Source of the DNA: CAZNFR01 sp964572225
GTDB taxonomy: Bacteria; Bacteroidota; Bacteroidia; Bacteroidales; GCA-2748055
Length of the DNA stretch: 58,420 bases
Direction of reading: 5' to 3'
Assembly: GCA_964572225.1 (NCBI GenBank)
Contig: CAZNFR010000014.1
Span: forward strand, 1 to 58,420
The position numbers were made by a program, and so were the translations under genes. Under the pieces are notes generated by a model that saw nothing but the letters and a program-made list of their open reading frames with translations, made no database searches and was not told the DNA's origin. Below, in pieces: positions 16,158 to 25,503 of this stretch (its first letter is position 1; every line of letters begins with the position of its first letter).

Positions 16158-18884
16158 ATGTCACAAGTAAAACGTGTTTACACCTATGGCGATAAAAAGG
16201 CTGAAGGAAAAGCTGACATGAAAAATCTACTGGGTGGTAAAGGTGCAAACCTCGCCGAAATGAATCTTATCGGTGTCCCGGTGCCCCCTGGTTTCACGAT
16301 TACAACCGATGTTTGTACTGAATACAATAATCTGGGAAGGGAAAAAGTGGTAGAACTAATTAAAGATGAGGTTATTGCTTCGGTTGAAAACATTGAAAAC
16401 ATTATGGGTACAAAATTCGGCAGCAGTGAAAACCCATGCCTCATGTCTGTTCGCTCCGGTGCAAGAGTTTCCATGCCCGGTATGATGGATACCGTTCTTA
16501 ACCTGGGAATGAATGATGATGCTGTTCTCGGACTTATCAATAAAACAGGAAATGAACGTTTTGCCTGGGATTCATATCGCAGGTTCGTACAAATGTACGG
16601 AGACGTGGTTTTGGGGATGAAACCTGATTCCAAAGAGGATGCAGATCCTTTTGAAGAGATTATTGAACACATGAAGGAAGAGAAAGGCATTGAGGATGAT
16701 GTCGATCTTACAGTGGAGGACCTAAAGGAACTGGTATCCAAATTTAAAAAAGTGGTTAAAGATAAGCTTGGAATGGACTTTCCGACAGATCCTTGGGAAC
16801 AATTATGGGGTTCTGTTTGTGCTGTTTTTGATAGCTGGAATACCGAACGTGCAATTTATTACAGACAAATCAACAATATCCCTGAAGAATGGGGTACTGC
16901 TGTGAATGTTCAGGCCATGGTTTACGGAAATATGGGAGAAACTTCCGGTACCGGTGTTGCCTTTACCCGCGATGCAGCTACAGGAGAAAACCTTTTCAAT
17001 GGTGAATATCTTATTAATGCCCAGGGTGAAGATGTGGTTGCCGGTGTTCGTACCCCCCAGCAGATCACGAAGGAAGGTTCTGAAAGATGGGCAAAACTGG
17101 CACAGGTTTCCGAAGAAGAAAGAGTGACTAAGTTTCCTTCACTCGAAGAAAAGATGCCTGATGTTTACAAGGAATTGTTTGACACTCAGAAAAAGCTTGA
17201 AGCACATTATACAGATATGCAGGACCTGGAATTCACAATTCAGGAAGGGAAACTCTGGTTACTCCAGACCCGTAATGGTAAACGTACCGGTGCTTCCATG
17301 GTAAAGATCTCCATGGATCTTCTTCGTGAGGGTATGATCGATGAAAAAACCGCCCTCCTAAGGAATGAACCCAACAAACTGGATGAACTTCTTCACCCGA
17401 TCTTCGATATAGAAGAACTGGAAAAAGCCAATGTCATCGCTAAAGGACTTCCAGCATCCCCCGGTGCAGCAAGCGGACAAATCGTCTTCTTTGCCGATGA
17501 AGTTGAAGAATGGGCAAACGATGGTAAAAAAGTGATCCTCGTTCGTATCGAAACCTCACCCGAGGATCTGAAAGGAATGAACCTCGCTAAAGGTATTCTT
17601 ACTGCCCGCGGAGGGATGACATCCCATGCTGCCGTAGTGGCAAGAGGTATGGGTAAATGCTGTGTATCGGGTGCAGGTGCGATTAAGATAAATTACAAGG
17701 AAAGAACCATGACTATTGATGGAAAAGTATACAATGAAGGAGATTCCATCTCACTCAATGGCTCTACCGGTGAAGTTTATGAAGGGGAAATTAAGACCAT
17801 GAACCCAGATCTTAGCGGCGACTTCGGTGAACTGATGACCCTCGCCGATAAATATGCAAGCATGAAGGTAAGAACCAATGCTGATAGCCCCAAGGATGCC
17901 ACTGTAGCTCGCAATTTTGGCGCACAGGGTATCGGACTCTGCCGTACCGAACACATGTTCTTCGAAGGGGACAGGATTAAAGCCATGCGTGAAATGATCC
18001 TTGCTTCCGATGAAGCCGGTAGAAGAAAAGCCCTTGAGAAGCTTCTCCCGATACAGAGAGAAGATTTTGAAGGAATTCTGGAAGCAATGCAGGGCTATGC
18101 AGTAACTATCCGCCTGCTTGATCCACCTTTGCACGAATTCGTTCCTCATGAGCCCGAAAACCAGGAAGAAATGGCTAAAGAAATGGGGATCAGTGTAGAA
18201 GAAGTAAAAGCCAAAGTAGAAGATCTCGCCGAATTCAATCCCATGCTGGGCCATCGCGGTTGCCGACTAGGAAATACCTATCCAGAAATTACCGAAATGC
18301 AGGCCAGAGCAATCATTGAGGCAGCGCTTAATCTAAAAGCCAAAGGCATTGAAGTTCTTCCTGAAATTATGATCCCTCTAATTGGTACGGTAGAAGAATT
18401 TGAGATGCAGGAAGGGATCGTGAGATCAACTGCAGAAAAAGTCTTCGAAGAAAAAGGCACAAAGGTTGATTACCTTGTCGGAACCATGATCGAAATCCCA
18501 AGGGCTGCATTAACTGCAGATAAGATTGCTGAAAAAGCAGAATTCTTCTCCTTCGGAACCAATGACCTTACTCAGATGACCTTCGGATACTCCAGGGATG
18601 ACGCAGGTAAATTCCTACCGGTTTATATAGAGAAAGGAATTCTAAAAGTAGATCCATTCCAGGTACTCGATCAGGAAGGTGTGGGACAACTCGTACAGGC
18701 TGGAACAGACAGAGGCAGAAGCTCCAGAAAAGACCTTAAAGTAGGTATCTGTGGAGAACATGGTGGCGAACCCAGCTCCGTTGAATTCTGTCACAAAGTT
18801 GGAATGAATTATGTAAGTTGTTCACCTTATCGTGTGCCCATCGCCAGACTTGCTGCTGCACAAGCTGCGATTAAAGGTAAATAA
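16158..18884 (+). CDS. ppdK: Pyruvate, phosphate dikinase
   Basis: A 908-residue PPDK that reversibly interconverts pyruvate, ATP and phosphate with PEP, AMP and pyrophosphate. The N-terminal ATP-grasp domain starts with NLLGGKGANLAEM and includes VRSGARVSMPGMMDTVLNLG. The swivelling domain carries the phosphorylated histidine (His490) in GGMTSHAAVVARGMGK, and the C-terminal PEP-utilising barrel includes the acid/base cysteine (Cys865) in GICGEHGGEP. Length is standard. In anaerobic Bacteroidota it can run glycolytically with pyrophosphate or toward PEP. An AGGAG 6 bases upstream fixes the start at 16158. A strong intrinsic terminator follows, so this is a single-gene transcript. Confidence 0.98.
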   Translation: MSQVKRVYTYGDKKAEGKADMKNLLGGKGANLAEMNLIGVPVPPGFTITTDVCTEYNNLGREKVVELIKDEVIASVENIENIMGTKFGSSENPCLMSVRSGARVSMPGMMDTVLNLGMNDDAVLGLINKTGNERFAWDSYRRFVQMYGDVVLGMKPDSKEDADPFEEIIEHMKEEKGIEDDVDLTVEDLKELVSKFKKVVKDKLGMDFPTDPWEQLWGSVCAVFDSWNTERAIYYRQINNIPEEWGTAVNVQAMVYGNMGETSGTGVAFTRDAATGENLFNGEYLINAQGEDVVAGVRTPQQITKEGSERWAKLAQVSEEERVTKFPSLEEKMPDVYKELFDTQKKLEAHYTDMQDLEFTIQEGKLWLLQTRNGKRTGASMVKISMDLLREGMIDEKTALLRNEPNKLDELLHPIFDIEELEKANVIAKGLPASPGAASGQIVFFADEVEEWANDGKKVILVRIETSPEDLKGMNLAKGILTARGGMTSHAAVVARGMGKCCVSGAGAIKINYKERTMTIDGKVYNEGDSISLNGSTGEVYEGEIKTMNPDLSGDFGELMTLADKYASMKVRTNADSPKDATVARNFGAQGIGLCRTEHMFFEGDRIKAMREMILASDEAGRRKALEKLLPIQREDFEGILEAMQGYAVTIRLLDPPLHEFVPHEPENQEEMAKEMGISVEEVKAKVEDLAEFNPMLGHRGCRLGNTYPEITEMQARAIIEAALNLKAKGIEVLPEIMIPLIGTVEEFEMQEGIVRSTAEKVFEEKGTKVDYLVGTMIEIPRAALTADKIAEKAEFFSFGTNDLTQMTFGYSRDDAGKFLPVYIEKGILKVDPFQVLDQEGVGQLVQAGTDRGRSSRKDLKVGICGEHGGEPSSVEFCHKVGMNYVSCSPYRVPIARLAAAQAAIKGK

Positions 18885-18907
18885 TCATACAGACTAATCT
18901 CATTAGG

Positions 18908-18937
18908 GAGGCTGCCAATAGGTAGCCTCTTTTTTTT
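18908..18937 (+). terminator. Intrinsic terminator of ppdK
   Basis: A 9-base-pair stem (GAGGCTGCC with GGTAGCCTC, one G-T pair) around an AATA loop is followed by eight T residues. It begins 23 bases after the ppdK stop codon. Confidence 0.9.
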
Positions 18938-19095
18938 GTATTCTTTTAAACATAATTGATATTAGAAATTGTTTATCAGCTATTTACACGAATCATGAGT
19001 ATGTTTAATGACAGCCTTATCCTCTTCAATTCCTTTTAATCCTAACTTTAAATCCTAATCCCAGATATTTCCTGATTAGTTTAAAGCGAGAGGTT

Positions 19096-20742
19096 ATGTC
19101 AAACTTAACGATTAAAGAAAATAAGGGTCCGGACTTGTCCCTTCACGGGATCTTGAAATACGGTAAGTTATACCATAATCCGGATTATAAAACCTTGCGT
19201 GAGCATGAACTTTCGGTAAAATCTCCTGAATTCGCAAGAGTCTGCGAAACATCTTCAGGTGCACTCTCAGTGGATACCGGTAAGTTTACCGGAAGATCTC
19301 CGGCTGACAAATATATAGTCCATCATCCGGATTCTTCTGACAAGATCTGGTGGAAAACACCTGGACGAAAGTCCTCAGACAACAAACCAATAACTCCACA
19401 AGTATGGGAAGACCTCAGAAGAATCACTCTAAAATACTTGAATAATAGGGACTTATACCTTATGGATTGCTATTCGGGGGCCAATCCGGATTCAAGACTT
19501 AAGGTACGTTTTATTACTGATGTCGCCTGGCAGGCCCATTTTATAAAAAATATGTTCATCCGGCCCGCAGTGGACGAGTTGGGTTCCTTTCAACCAGATT
19601 TCGTGGTTCTTTGCGCCTCCGGAACCCACAATCCCCGGTGGAAGGAGCATAAGCTGAATTCGGAAGTATATGTGGCCTTTAACCTGGAAGAAAAAATGTT
19701 ATGTATTGGAGGTACATGCTATGGTGGGGAAATGAAAAAAGGAGTTTTTTCCATTATGAATTTCTACCTACCCCTCAAGGATATTGCCTCCATGCATTGT
19801 TCTGCAAACATTGGAAAAAAAGGGGATACGGCTATTTTCTTTGGTTTGAGCGGCACCGGAAAAACTACCTTGTCTGCAGATCCGGAAAGAGCGTTGATCG
19901 GTGATGATGAGCACGGATGGGACAAGGAGGGTATATTCAACCTTGAAGGAGGATGTTATGCGAAAACCATTGACCTGGATCCTGCAAAGGAGCCGGATAT
20001 TTATCGGGCTATAAGGGAAGATGCTCTGCTGGAGAATGTAGTGGTAAATAAGGACGGCATCATAGATTATCATGATGATTCAAAAACCAAAAATACCCGT
20101 GTTTCTTATCCAATATATCACATCCAAAACATTGTAAAACCCGTTTCCCGGGGTAGTCATGCAAAAAATGTCATTTTTTTAACCGCCGACGCCTTTGGGG
20201 TGCTTCCACCGGTTTCCAGATTAACACCAGAGCAAATGGAATATCATTTCATTAGTGGATACACTGCCAAAGTTGCAGGAACTGAACTGGGAATAAAAGA
20301 GCCGGTTCCTTCTTTCTCAGCTTGCTTTGGAGCTGCTTTCCTGATGCTTGACCCTACCGTTTATTCCCGGCTTATTTGCCAGAAAATAGCTGAGCATAAT
20401 GCCTCTTCCTGGCTGGTTAATACCGGATGGATCGGTGGACCTCCCGGAATCGGAAACCGGATCGAAATCCGGTATACCCGAAATATCATAAAGGCTATTT
20501 TAACTAACCAACTGGATACAGTTGCCTACAGCGAGATTCCCTTCTTCAGGCTAAGGATACCCGAGGAAGTAACAGGAGTGCCAACCGAAATACTAAATCC
20601 TCGAAACCTTTGGGTAAAACCGGAATCCTGGGATGAAGCCGCCATACAACTTGCCAGCAAATTCATGGAAAACTTTAAGGCCTATTGTGAAAATCCTCAT
20701 GCGGAAATGATTGCCAGTATGGGAGGACCAGCCTCCATCTAA
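19096..20742 (+). CDS. pckA: Phosphoenolpyruvate carboxykinase (ATP)
   Basis: Encodes a 548-residue ATP-type PEPCK that interconverts oxaloacetate and PEP. Diagnostic parts are TGRSPADKYIV (near 70), the KMLCIGGTCYGGEMKKGVFS segment, the kinase-1a P-loop GLSGTGKTTLSADP (250-263), the metal site GDDEHGW, and FLTADAFGVLPPVS. The family is about 540 residues, so it is complete. In fermenting Bacteroidota the enzyme commonly fixes carbon dioxide onto PEP to feed malate and succinate formation, which fits mdh in the same window. A purine-rich GAGAGG just before the ATG may help initiation. It stands alone after the ppdK terminator; a separate promoter is likely for the next gene. Confidence 0.98.
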   Translation: MSNLTIKENKGPDLSLHGILKYGKLYHNPDYKTLREHELSVKSPEFARVCETSSGALSVDTGKFTGRSPADKYIVHHPDSSDKIWWKTPGRKSSDNKPITPQVWEDLRRITLKYLNNRDLYLMDCYSGANPDSRLKVRFITDVAWQAHFIKNMFIRPAVDELGSFQPDFVVLCASGTHNPRWKEHKLNSEVYVAFNLEEKMLCIGGTCYGGEMKKGVFSIMNFYLPLKDIASMHCSANIGKKGDTAIFFGLSGTGKTTLSADPERALIGDDEHGWDKEGIFNLEGGCYAKTIDLDPAKEPDIYRAIREDALLENVVVNKDGIIDYHDDSKTKNTRVSYPIYHIQNIVKPVSRGSHAKNVIFLTADAFGVLPPVSRLTPEQMEYHFISGYTAKVAGTELGIKEPVPSFSACFGAAFLMLDPTVYSRLICQKIAEHNASSWLVNTGWIGGPPGIGNRIEIRYTRNIIKAILTNQLDTVAYSEIPFFRLRIPEEVTGVPTEILNPRNLWVKPESWDEAAIQLASKFMENFKAYCENPHAEMIASMGGPASI

Positions 20743-20774
20743 TTGAGATTTATAGGATAATAGGATAGATTGAT

Positions 20775-20782
20775 TATTTTTG
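20775..20782 (+). promoter_or_regulatory. Candidate promoter of the DUF6807 gene, -7 element
   Basis: TATTTTTG matches TAnnTTTG exactly, 41 bases before the ATG at 20824, suggesting that this gene is transcribed separately from pckA. Confidence 0.45.
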
Positions 20783-20823
20783 GTGAATGTCTGATCCTCA
20801 AAAGTTCGTAAAATCCGATAACC

Positions 20824-21729
20824 ATGATACGTTTTGTCCAGATTATTCCGGTATATTTTGTGTTCTCATTCCTGCTTTTCTCTCAGAATACAGAAGATGG
20901 TTATCTGCTAAAATATGAGGGTGACCAAATCCTGAAATACCAATCAGCCACAAATTCTATGGAAGGTAAGTATCCCAGGACCAATTATATTCATCCTTTA
21001 TATGGACTTGATGGTGAGGTTCTGACTGAAGATTTTCCCTCAGATCACCTACATCACCGGGGTATATTTTGGACTTGGTCCCAGTTGTGGAACGGGGATA
21101 CAAGGCTCGGTGACGGATGGCTGATCCACGATGTTTCTTGGGAAGTTACCTCAGTTAAAGAGATCAGAGATGCAGGTAAATCCGGATTAAAAAGCGAATG
21201 CTTTTGGTATTCGGCTCACTCCGGCAGTAATCCCTTTATGAAGGATGAAACAGAAATAATCCTGGTAGAGGATCAAAAGGATTATCGTCAGATTGATTTC
21301 AAAATAAGAATTACCGCCCTGGTGGATCGTTTATATATCGGTGGATCTGAAGACAACAAGGGTTATGGAGGATTTTCACCCAGGTTGAAACTTCCTTCCA
21401 AAGCTTCCTTTGAGGGGGAAAATGGGATGATTATTCCTGAAATCACCCCCGTTTCTTCGCAAGGTTGGGTCAACATTACAAGCAAATTCTCTGATAGCGG
21501 TAGTACCCAGGGGATCGTCCTAATGAGTCATCCTTCAAATCCGGTCAGGGAAGACCGCTGGATCCTGAGATCCTCAGGAAGTATGCAAAATCATGTATTT
21601 CCGGGAAATGTCAAATACCCGGTTCCTATGGATGAAGGTATTGAATTAAAATATTCCCTGATAATACACTCAGGAATTTCAACCAGGAAGATTAAGGAAT
21701 TATACCATAAATACGAAGGAAATCCCTAA
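20824..21729 (+). CDS. Secreted DUF6807 (PmoA-like) family protein
   Basis: A 301-residue protein with an N-terminal hydrophobic signal (FVQIIPVYFVFSFLLFS, cleavage near FSQ). The mature part matches DUF6807, formerly PmoA-like: RTNYIHPLYGLDGEVLTEDF is followed by SDHLHHRGIFW near residue 80, the histidine-rich hallmark of the family, and a beta-rich fold with repeated aromatic strands. The biochemical role is unknown; members are often found with carbohydrate-degradation genes, and a sugar-binding or sugar-modifying role has been suggested, but no such genes are adjacent here. It ends 4 bases from the convergent PorE-like gene. Confidence 0.8.
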   Translation: MIRFVQIIPVYFVFSFLLFSQNTEDGYLLKYEGDQILKYQSATNSMEGKYPRTNYIHPLYGLDGEVLTEDFPSDHLHHRGIFWTWSQLWNGDTRLGDGWLIHDVSWEVTSVKEIRDAGKSGLKSECFWYSAHSGSNPFMKDETEIILVEDQKDYRQIDFKIRITALVDRLYIGGSEDNKGYGGFSPRLKLPSKASFEGENGMIIPEITPVSSQGWVNITSKFSDSGSTQGIVLMSHPSNPVREDRWILRSSGSMQNHVFPGNVKYPVPMDEGIELKYSLIIHSGISTRKIKELYHKYEGNP

Positions 21730-21733
21730 GTCC

Positions 21734-23824
21734 TTATTTGGAAATTACCTTAAACTCAACTCTTCGGTTTTTCTCCCTTCCTTCTGCGGTATCATTTGGG
21801 GCAATGGGTTGAGTAAAAGCATATCCTTTCCACTCAAGACGATCCTGTTGAATTCCTTTTTCAACAAGGTAATCAACCACTGCCTTGGCCCTGTCCTCCG
21901 ACAACCGGGTGTTTACCCTTAAGGAACCAGTGTTATCGGTGTGACCGGATATCTCAAGACGAATGGTTTCATTGCTTTGTAGTAGCTTGATAACCTGGTT
22001 TAGCTGTTCAAATGATTCGGGTTTCAGGGCTGCTTTTCCGGTTTCGAAATAAATATTCTCCAGAACCACCTTTGTCCCTACTTCTATTCGGTCTAACAGA
22101 AAATCCCTGTATTCCGGTTCTCCGATTATTGCCTCAGACATATCCACCGCATCCAGGAAGAAAAGGTAATCTTTGGCTACGACTTCGATTCCGTAATTCT
22201 TGGCTTCCGCCATTTTAAGGACAAAACTACCCGTATCGCTCGTAATTGCAGTCGCTACCACTTCAGACCTGTCCGGATCGATAACTTCCAGCTTTGCAAA
22301 CACAGGCTTTAGAGTCTGGCTATCCAGGACTTTACCTGTCAAATAATATAAGGAATCAATGGCAAGGAGTTCAGGCATTCTGAAAAAACCCGTTTTAACA
22401 GTATCGGGCAAACCCGCGATCAGGTCATCATCGGTGGACATCATTATTTCCTTTTCTGCACCCAGGAAAGTGATCCTGTAAATATCCTTGGCCCCTACTC
22501 CATGCTCCCGGATAGTGCTGTAGTAGGCATATTTACCGGCTACAGTCATGGTAAAGAAAAGTTCGTCATCCGGTGAATTAAGTGGATAACCCAGATTCTC
22601 AGGATCAGACCAGGTTCCATCATCACGTAAATAACTGTAAAATATGTCAAACCCCCCCATGCTTGTATGCCCTTTAGAGGAAAAAAACATTTCATCACCA
22701 GCAGGAGTAAGATAAATGCCTTCCTCATCATAGGATGAATTTACCAGTCCCCCCAGATTAACAGGTTGGGTCCACTTCCCCTTCTCATTTTTTATAGAAT
22801 AATAGATATCTTTTCCACCATTCGTGGTTTCCTTATTGGCCGAAATAAAATAGATTGTATCCCCGGTTATGGTAAGGTGAACCGACCCTTCAGCCTGTTT
22901 GCTTCTCAACTTCCCTGAAATAGGACGAGGGCCTTTCCATTTGCTTTTTTCAATATCCCATTTTGCAACATAGATATCTCCTCCGTTTTTTGATCCTCTG
23001 TATAAATATAACTCGGTATTATCAGGAGATATCCCTACCAATGCATCGTTGCTTTTCCTGTTAAACTTTTTATTCAGAGGCATCAGATTTTCCCATTCAT
23101 TATCTCCGGACGAATATACTTTATAGATATTCTCATAATACTTATTGTCATAAGGATTCCTTTTTGATTTATCGTTCAGAGGCCGTCTGCTTGTAAAATA
23201 AAGGGTATCCTGGGATAAATCGAAAACAGGAAAGTAATCATCATGAACGGAGTTGACGGAATCTCCGGCGTTGCTTAGTATAATCCTGACCGGATCGGAG
23301 ACAAGTCTCTCCCCATTGTTGCATTCAATAATCTTCTTGTCAATTTCCATAACATCATTTACTCTTCCTGCATTTACAAGCAAGTCCCTGTATTGAATAT
23401 AATGGTTTCTAGCTCTTTCAAATTCAAGAATTTGATGGTAGGCAGTTCCCAGGTGTAAATGAATATCGGGATGTATATCCGGAGAACTGTCGTAAGATTT
23501 CCGTAGAAAATCTATGGCCTGGTATTTATCATCCGTGTAAAGGTAACAGAAACCTATTAAATAGTTTAGCGGATCATATTCACTATTATATTGATGGGCA
23601 AACAAGAAATGGTCTCTTGCGAGAGCGTAGGTTCCTATGCCGGCTTCGTAATATTTCAGACCGTTTTTCAGGCTGGACCATGCCTCATTTAATCCTTCCT
23701 CCTGTCCTGTATTAAATTCCGATTTTTTGACCTTGATCTTGTAATCACGGTTCCTGCTCTGGGAATAAGCCTGCATAGATAAAAACAGGGCTAAGACGAT
23801 ACTAACAATCAGACGGACTTTCAT
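21734..23824 (-). CDS. PorE-like OmpA-family protein (TPR, beta-propeller, CRD, OmpA)
   Basis: A 696-residue exported protein. The order is: signal peptide (MKVRLIVSIVLALFLSMQ, cleavage near AYS-Q), TPR region (about 30-150), WD40-like PD40 propeller (about 185-460; motifs DTLYFTSRR, GDTIYFISA, GDEMFFSSKGH), a carboxypeptidase-regulatory-like domain (about 495-575) and an OmpA peptidoglycan-binding domain (from about 585; ISGHTDNTG, LSEDRAKAVVDYL, NRRVEFKV). This is the architecture of PorE, a type IX secretion component proposed to tie the machinery to peptidoglycan. No lipobox cysteine is present. Several Bacteroidota paralogues share this architecture, so the PorE role is likely but not certain. 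I chose the ATG at 23824; an in-frame TTG at 23854 overlaps the upstream stop but spoils the signal peptide. Confidence 0.82.
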   Translation of the reverse strand: MKVRLIVSIVLALFLSMQAYSQSRNRDYKIKVKKSEFNTGQEEGLNEAWSSLKNGLKYYEAGIGTYALARDHFLFAHQYNSEYDPLNYLIGFCYLYTDDKYQAIDFLRKSYDSSPDIHPDIHLHLGTAYHQILEFERARNHYIQYRDLLVNAGRVNDVMEIDKKIIECNNGERLVSDPVRIILSNAGDSVNSVHDDYFPVFDLSQDTLYFTSRRPLNDKSKRNPYDNKYYENIYKVYSSGDNEWENLMPLNKKFNRKSNDALVGISPDNTELYLYRGSKNGGDIYVAKWDIEKSKWKGPRPISGKLRSKQAEGSVHLTITGDTIYFISANKETTNGGKDIYYSIKNEKGKWTQPVNLGGLVNSSYDEEGIYLTPAGDEMFFSSKGHTSMGGFDIFYSYLRDDGTWSDPENLGYPLNSPDDELFFTMTVAGKYAYYSTIREHGVGAKDIYRITFLGAEKEIMMSTDDDLIAGLPDTVKTGFFRMPELLAIDSLYYLTGKVLDSQTLKPVFAKLEVIDPDRSEVVATAITSDTGSFVLKMAEAKNYGIEVVAKDYLFFLDAVDMSEAIIGEPEYRDFLLDRIEVGTKVVLENIYFETGKAALKPESFEQLNQVIKLLQSNETIRLEISGHTDNTGSLRVNTRLSEDRAKAVVDYLVEKGIQQDRLEWKGYAFTQPIAPNDTAEGREKNRRVEFKVISK

Positions 23825-23850
23825 ATGCGGTAAATTAATCTGTTCAGGTT

Positions 23851-24885
23851 TCAATTACATTCTTTCAGGTAGTCGGCAGCCTTTTCGACTCCCAACTCCA
23901 GGGCCCTGGTCCAATCCTCACAGGCACCCTTAAGGTCTCCGTTCAATTCTCTTACCAATCCACGGTTAAGGAATGCTCTTCCAAAATCCTCATCTTTTTC
24001 CAGAATTCCGTCATAAAGATCGAGTGACTCATCGATTCTTGCCTCGAAGGCCATTAATCCGGCCTTATTATTAAGGGCTTCCGGATAATTTTCGTAAAGA
24101 GATAGGGCCGTTTCAAAATCCTCCATGGCAAGTTCTGTCTCTCCCAGATAAAAATAAACGGTCCCTCTGTTATTATAAGCCAGTTCGAATTCTTCATCCA
24201 GATTAATGGCCACGGTGTAGTCCTCAATTGCACCATCAAAATCTCCCAAAACAATTTTTACACTGGCCATGTTATTGAATGCCAATGGAAAATCATGTTT
24301 ATAATTGGTAGCCAAGCGGTAATCCTGAAGGGCACCCTGCATATCTCCGAGCAGCCTCTTAGCGGAAGCCCGCTCATGATAAGCCTTTGAAAAATCCTCC
24401 TTAAGTCTTATGGATTCTGTAAAATCGGTTATTGCCGAGGTATAGTTCTCCTCAGTCATATTCAATAGTCCACGGTAATAATAAACCTCATACTTTCTAA
24501 ACCCATTATTTATGGCCTTTTCAAAATAGGACCTGAAATCGATAGCAGAATCCCCAGGAAATTTCAGATAGGCAGTAAAAAACCATGCTTCACCCATTTC
24601 TGGTACCACTTGATTTAGAATAATAAAGTTCTCCAGGGCAAGGTTGGTTTCACCCGCTTCGGTATATACTTTCCCCATCATAAGTCTTGCCTGGTGAAAT
24701 TCCGGATCCAGTTCCAGGGCAAGCTCCAGGTAACTTATAGCCGGATCAAGGTTTCCACTTTGAATATATTCAATAGCATTATTGTAGGCTTTTTTGGCTT
24801 CTTTCTGATTTTTACCCGGTAGCTGTGAGTGCAACAGATTTGTGCCAGACAGGAGTAAGACTGAAAGGAATAAAAGTTTCTTCAT
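23851..24885 (-). CDS. Secreted tetratricopeptide repeat protein
   Basis: A 344-residue protein with a signal peptide (MKKLLFLSVLLLSGTNLLHS) and about nine TPR units to the C-terminus. Clear repeats include YNNAIEYIQSGNLDPA, YYRGLLNMTEENYTSA, YHERASAKRLLGDMQGAL, YNNRGTVYFYLGETELAM and FLNRGLVRELNGDLKGAC. No other domain is seen. The ATG at 24885 was chosen because it directly precedes the KK of the signal peptide; the upstream ATG at 24909 adds an unneeded 8-residue extension. It lies 26 bases upstream of the PorE-like gene in the same transcription unit, so a scaffold or assembly role for the same envelope complex is likely. TPR proteins of type IX systems (for example PorW/SprE) are larger, so I do not assign one of those names. 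Confidence 0.83.
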   Translation of the reverse strand: MKKLLFLSVLLLSGTNLLHSQLPGKNQKEAKKAYNNAIEYIQSGNLDPAISYLELALELDPEFHQARLMMGKVYTEAGETNLALENFIILNQVVPEMGEAWFFTAYLKFPGDSAIDFRSYFEKAINNGFRKYEVYYYRGLLNMTEENYTSAITDFTESIRLKEDFSKAYHERASAKRLLGDMQGALQDYRLATNYKHDFPLAFNNMASVKIVLGDFDGAIEDYTVAINLDEEFELAYNNRGTVYFYLGETELAMEDFETALSLYENYPEALNNKAGLMAFEARIDESLDLYDGILEKDEDFGRAFLNRGLVRELNGDLKGACEDWTRALELGVEKAADYLKECN

Positions 24886-25117
24886 TTCCGGCCGGTTTGT
24901 GAGTTTCATAACTATACGACAGATCGAACCATAAGGTTATTTTGGTAAAAAAAAGACTTTTCTGACAATTTGTAAAGTAAATACATCAATTTTAATTAAC
25001 ATAATAGGCAGGTTTGCTAAAAGTGATCCCCCGAATCACACAATATCATCAGGATCAAGAGGACTCAGATTAACAAAGGCTGTCGACTTTTTAAAAAGAT
25101 ACTACCATCATTTTGTA

Positions 25118-25125
25118 TATATTTG
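25118..25125 (+). promoter_or_regulatory. Candidate promoter of the Hpt-STAS operon, -7 element
   Basis: TATATTTG matches TAnnTTTG exactly, 24 bases before the ATG at 25150. An AAGGA follows at 25130-25134. The 5' leader would include the tiny frame at 25140-25160. Confidence 0.5.
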
Positions 25126-25149
25126 TAAGAAGGAAAAAAATGCCAGCAG

Positions 25150-25497
25150 ATGAGAACTGATATGAACTATCTGAGAACCATGAGTGGTGACAATCCGGAA
25201 CTGATGTCTGAAATGATTGATATTTTTACAGATCAGGTTGATGATCTCTTCCTGGACATGAAAAAAAACCTAGAACAAAAAGACTACGAAACCTTGGGTA
25301 AGGTAGCTCATAAGGCCAAATCCTCCGTTGCCATCATGGGAATGAATAAACTCTCCGCTAAATTAAAAGAACTGGAACTTTTAACCAAGGACAATGAAAA
25401 ACCGGAGACTTACCCTTCTTATCTTGATCTATTCCAAAAGGAAACAAAGGAAGCCATCATTGAGCTCAAAGGATTTAAGGAATCACTCTGTAAATAG
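25150..25497 (+). CDS. Histidine phosphotransfer (Hpt) domain protein
   Basis: A 115-residue stand-alone Hpt protein. It is a four-helix bundle with the phospho-accepting histidine (His54) in AHKAKSS, the classical HxxK(S/A) context, followed by MGMNKLSAKLKELE. Such proteins shuttle phosphate between a hybrid histidine kinase and a response regulator in the cytosol; neither partner is in the window. The ATG at 25150 or the one at 25162 could start it; the latter gives MNYLRTMSG, closer to the domain edge. Overlapping in another frame, an ATG at 25140 with a better-spaced AAGGA opens a six-codon frame ending at 25160. A STAS gene follows 6 bases downstream, so phosphorelay and partner-switching parts are co-expressed. 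Confidence 0.85.
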   Translation: MRTDMNYLRTMSGDNPELMSEMIDIFTDQVDDLFLDMKKNLEQKDYETLGKVAHKAKSSVAIMGMNKLSAKLKELELLTKDNEKPETYPSYLDLFQKETKEAIIELKGFKESLCK

Positions 25498-25503
25498 ATA
25501 AGA

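Noticed and set aside
17751..18254. A 167-codon open frame antisense to ppdK
   Set aside because: A shadow of a strongly conserved gene; no promoter or family signature.
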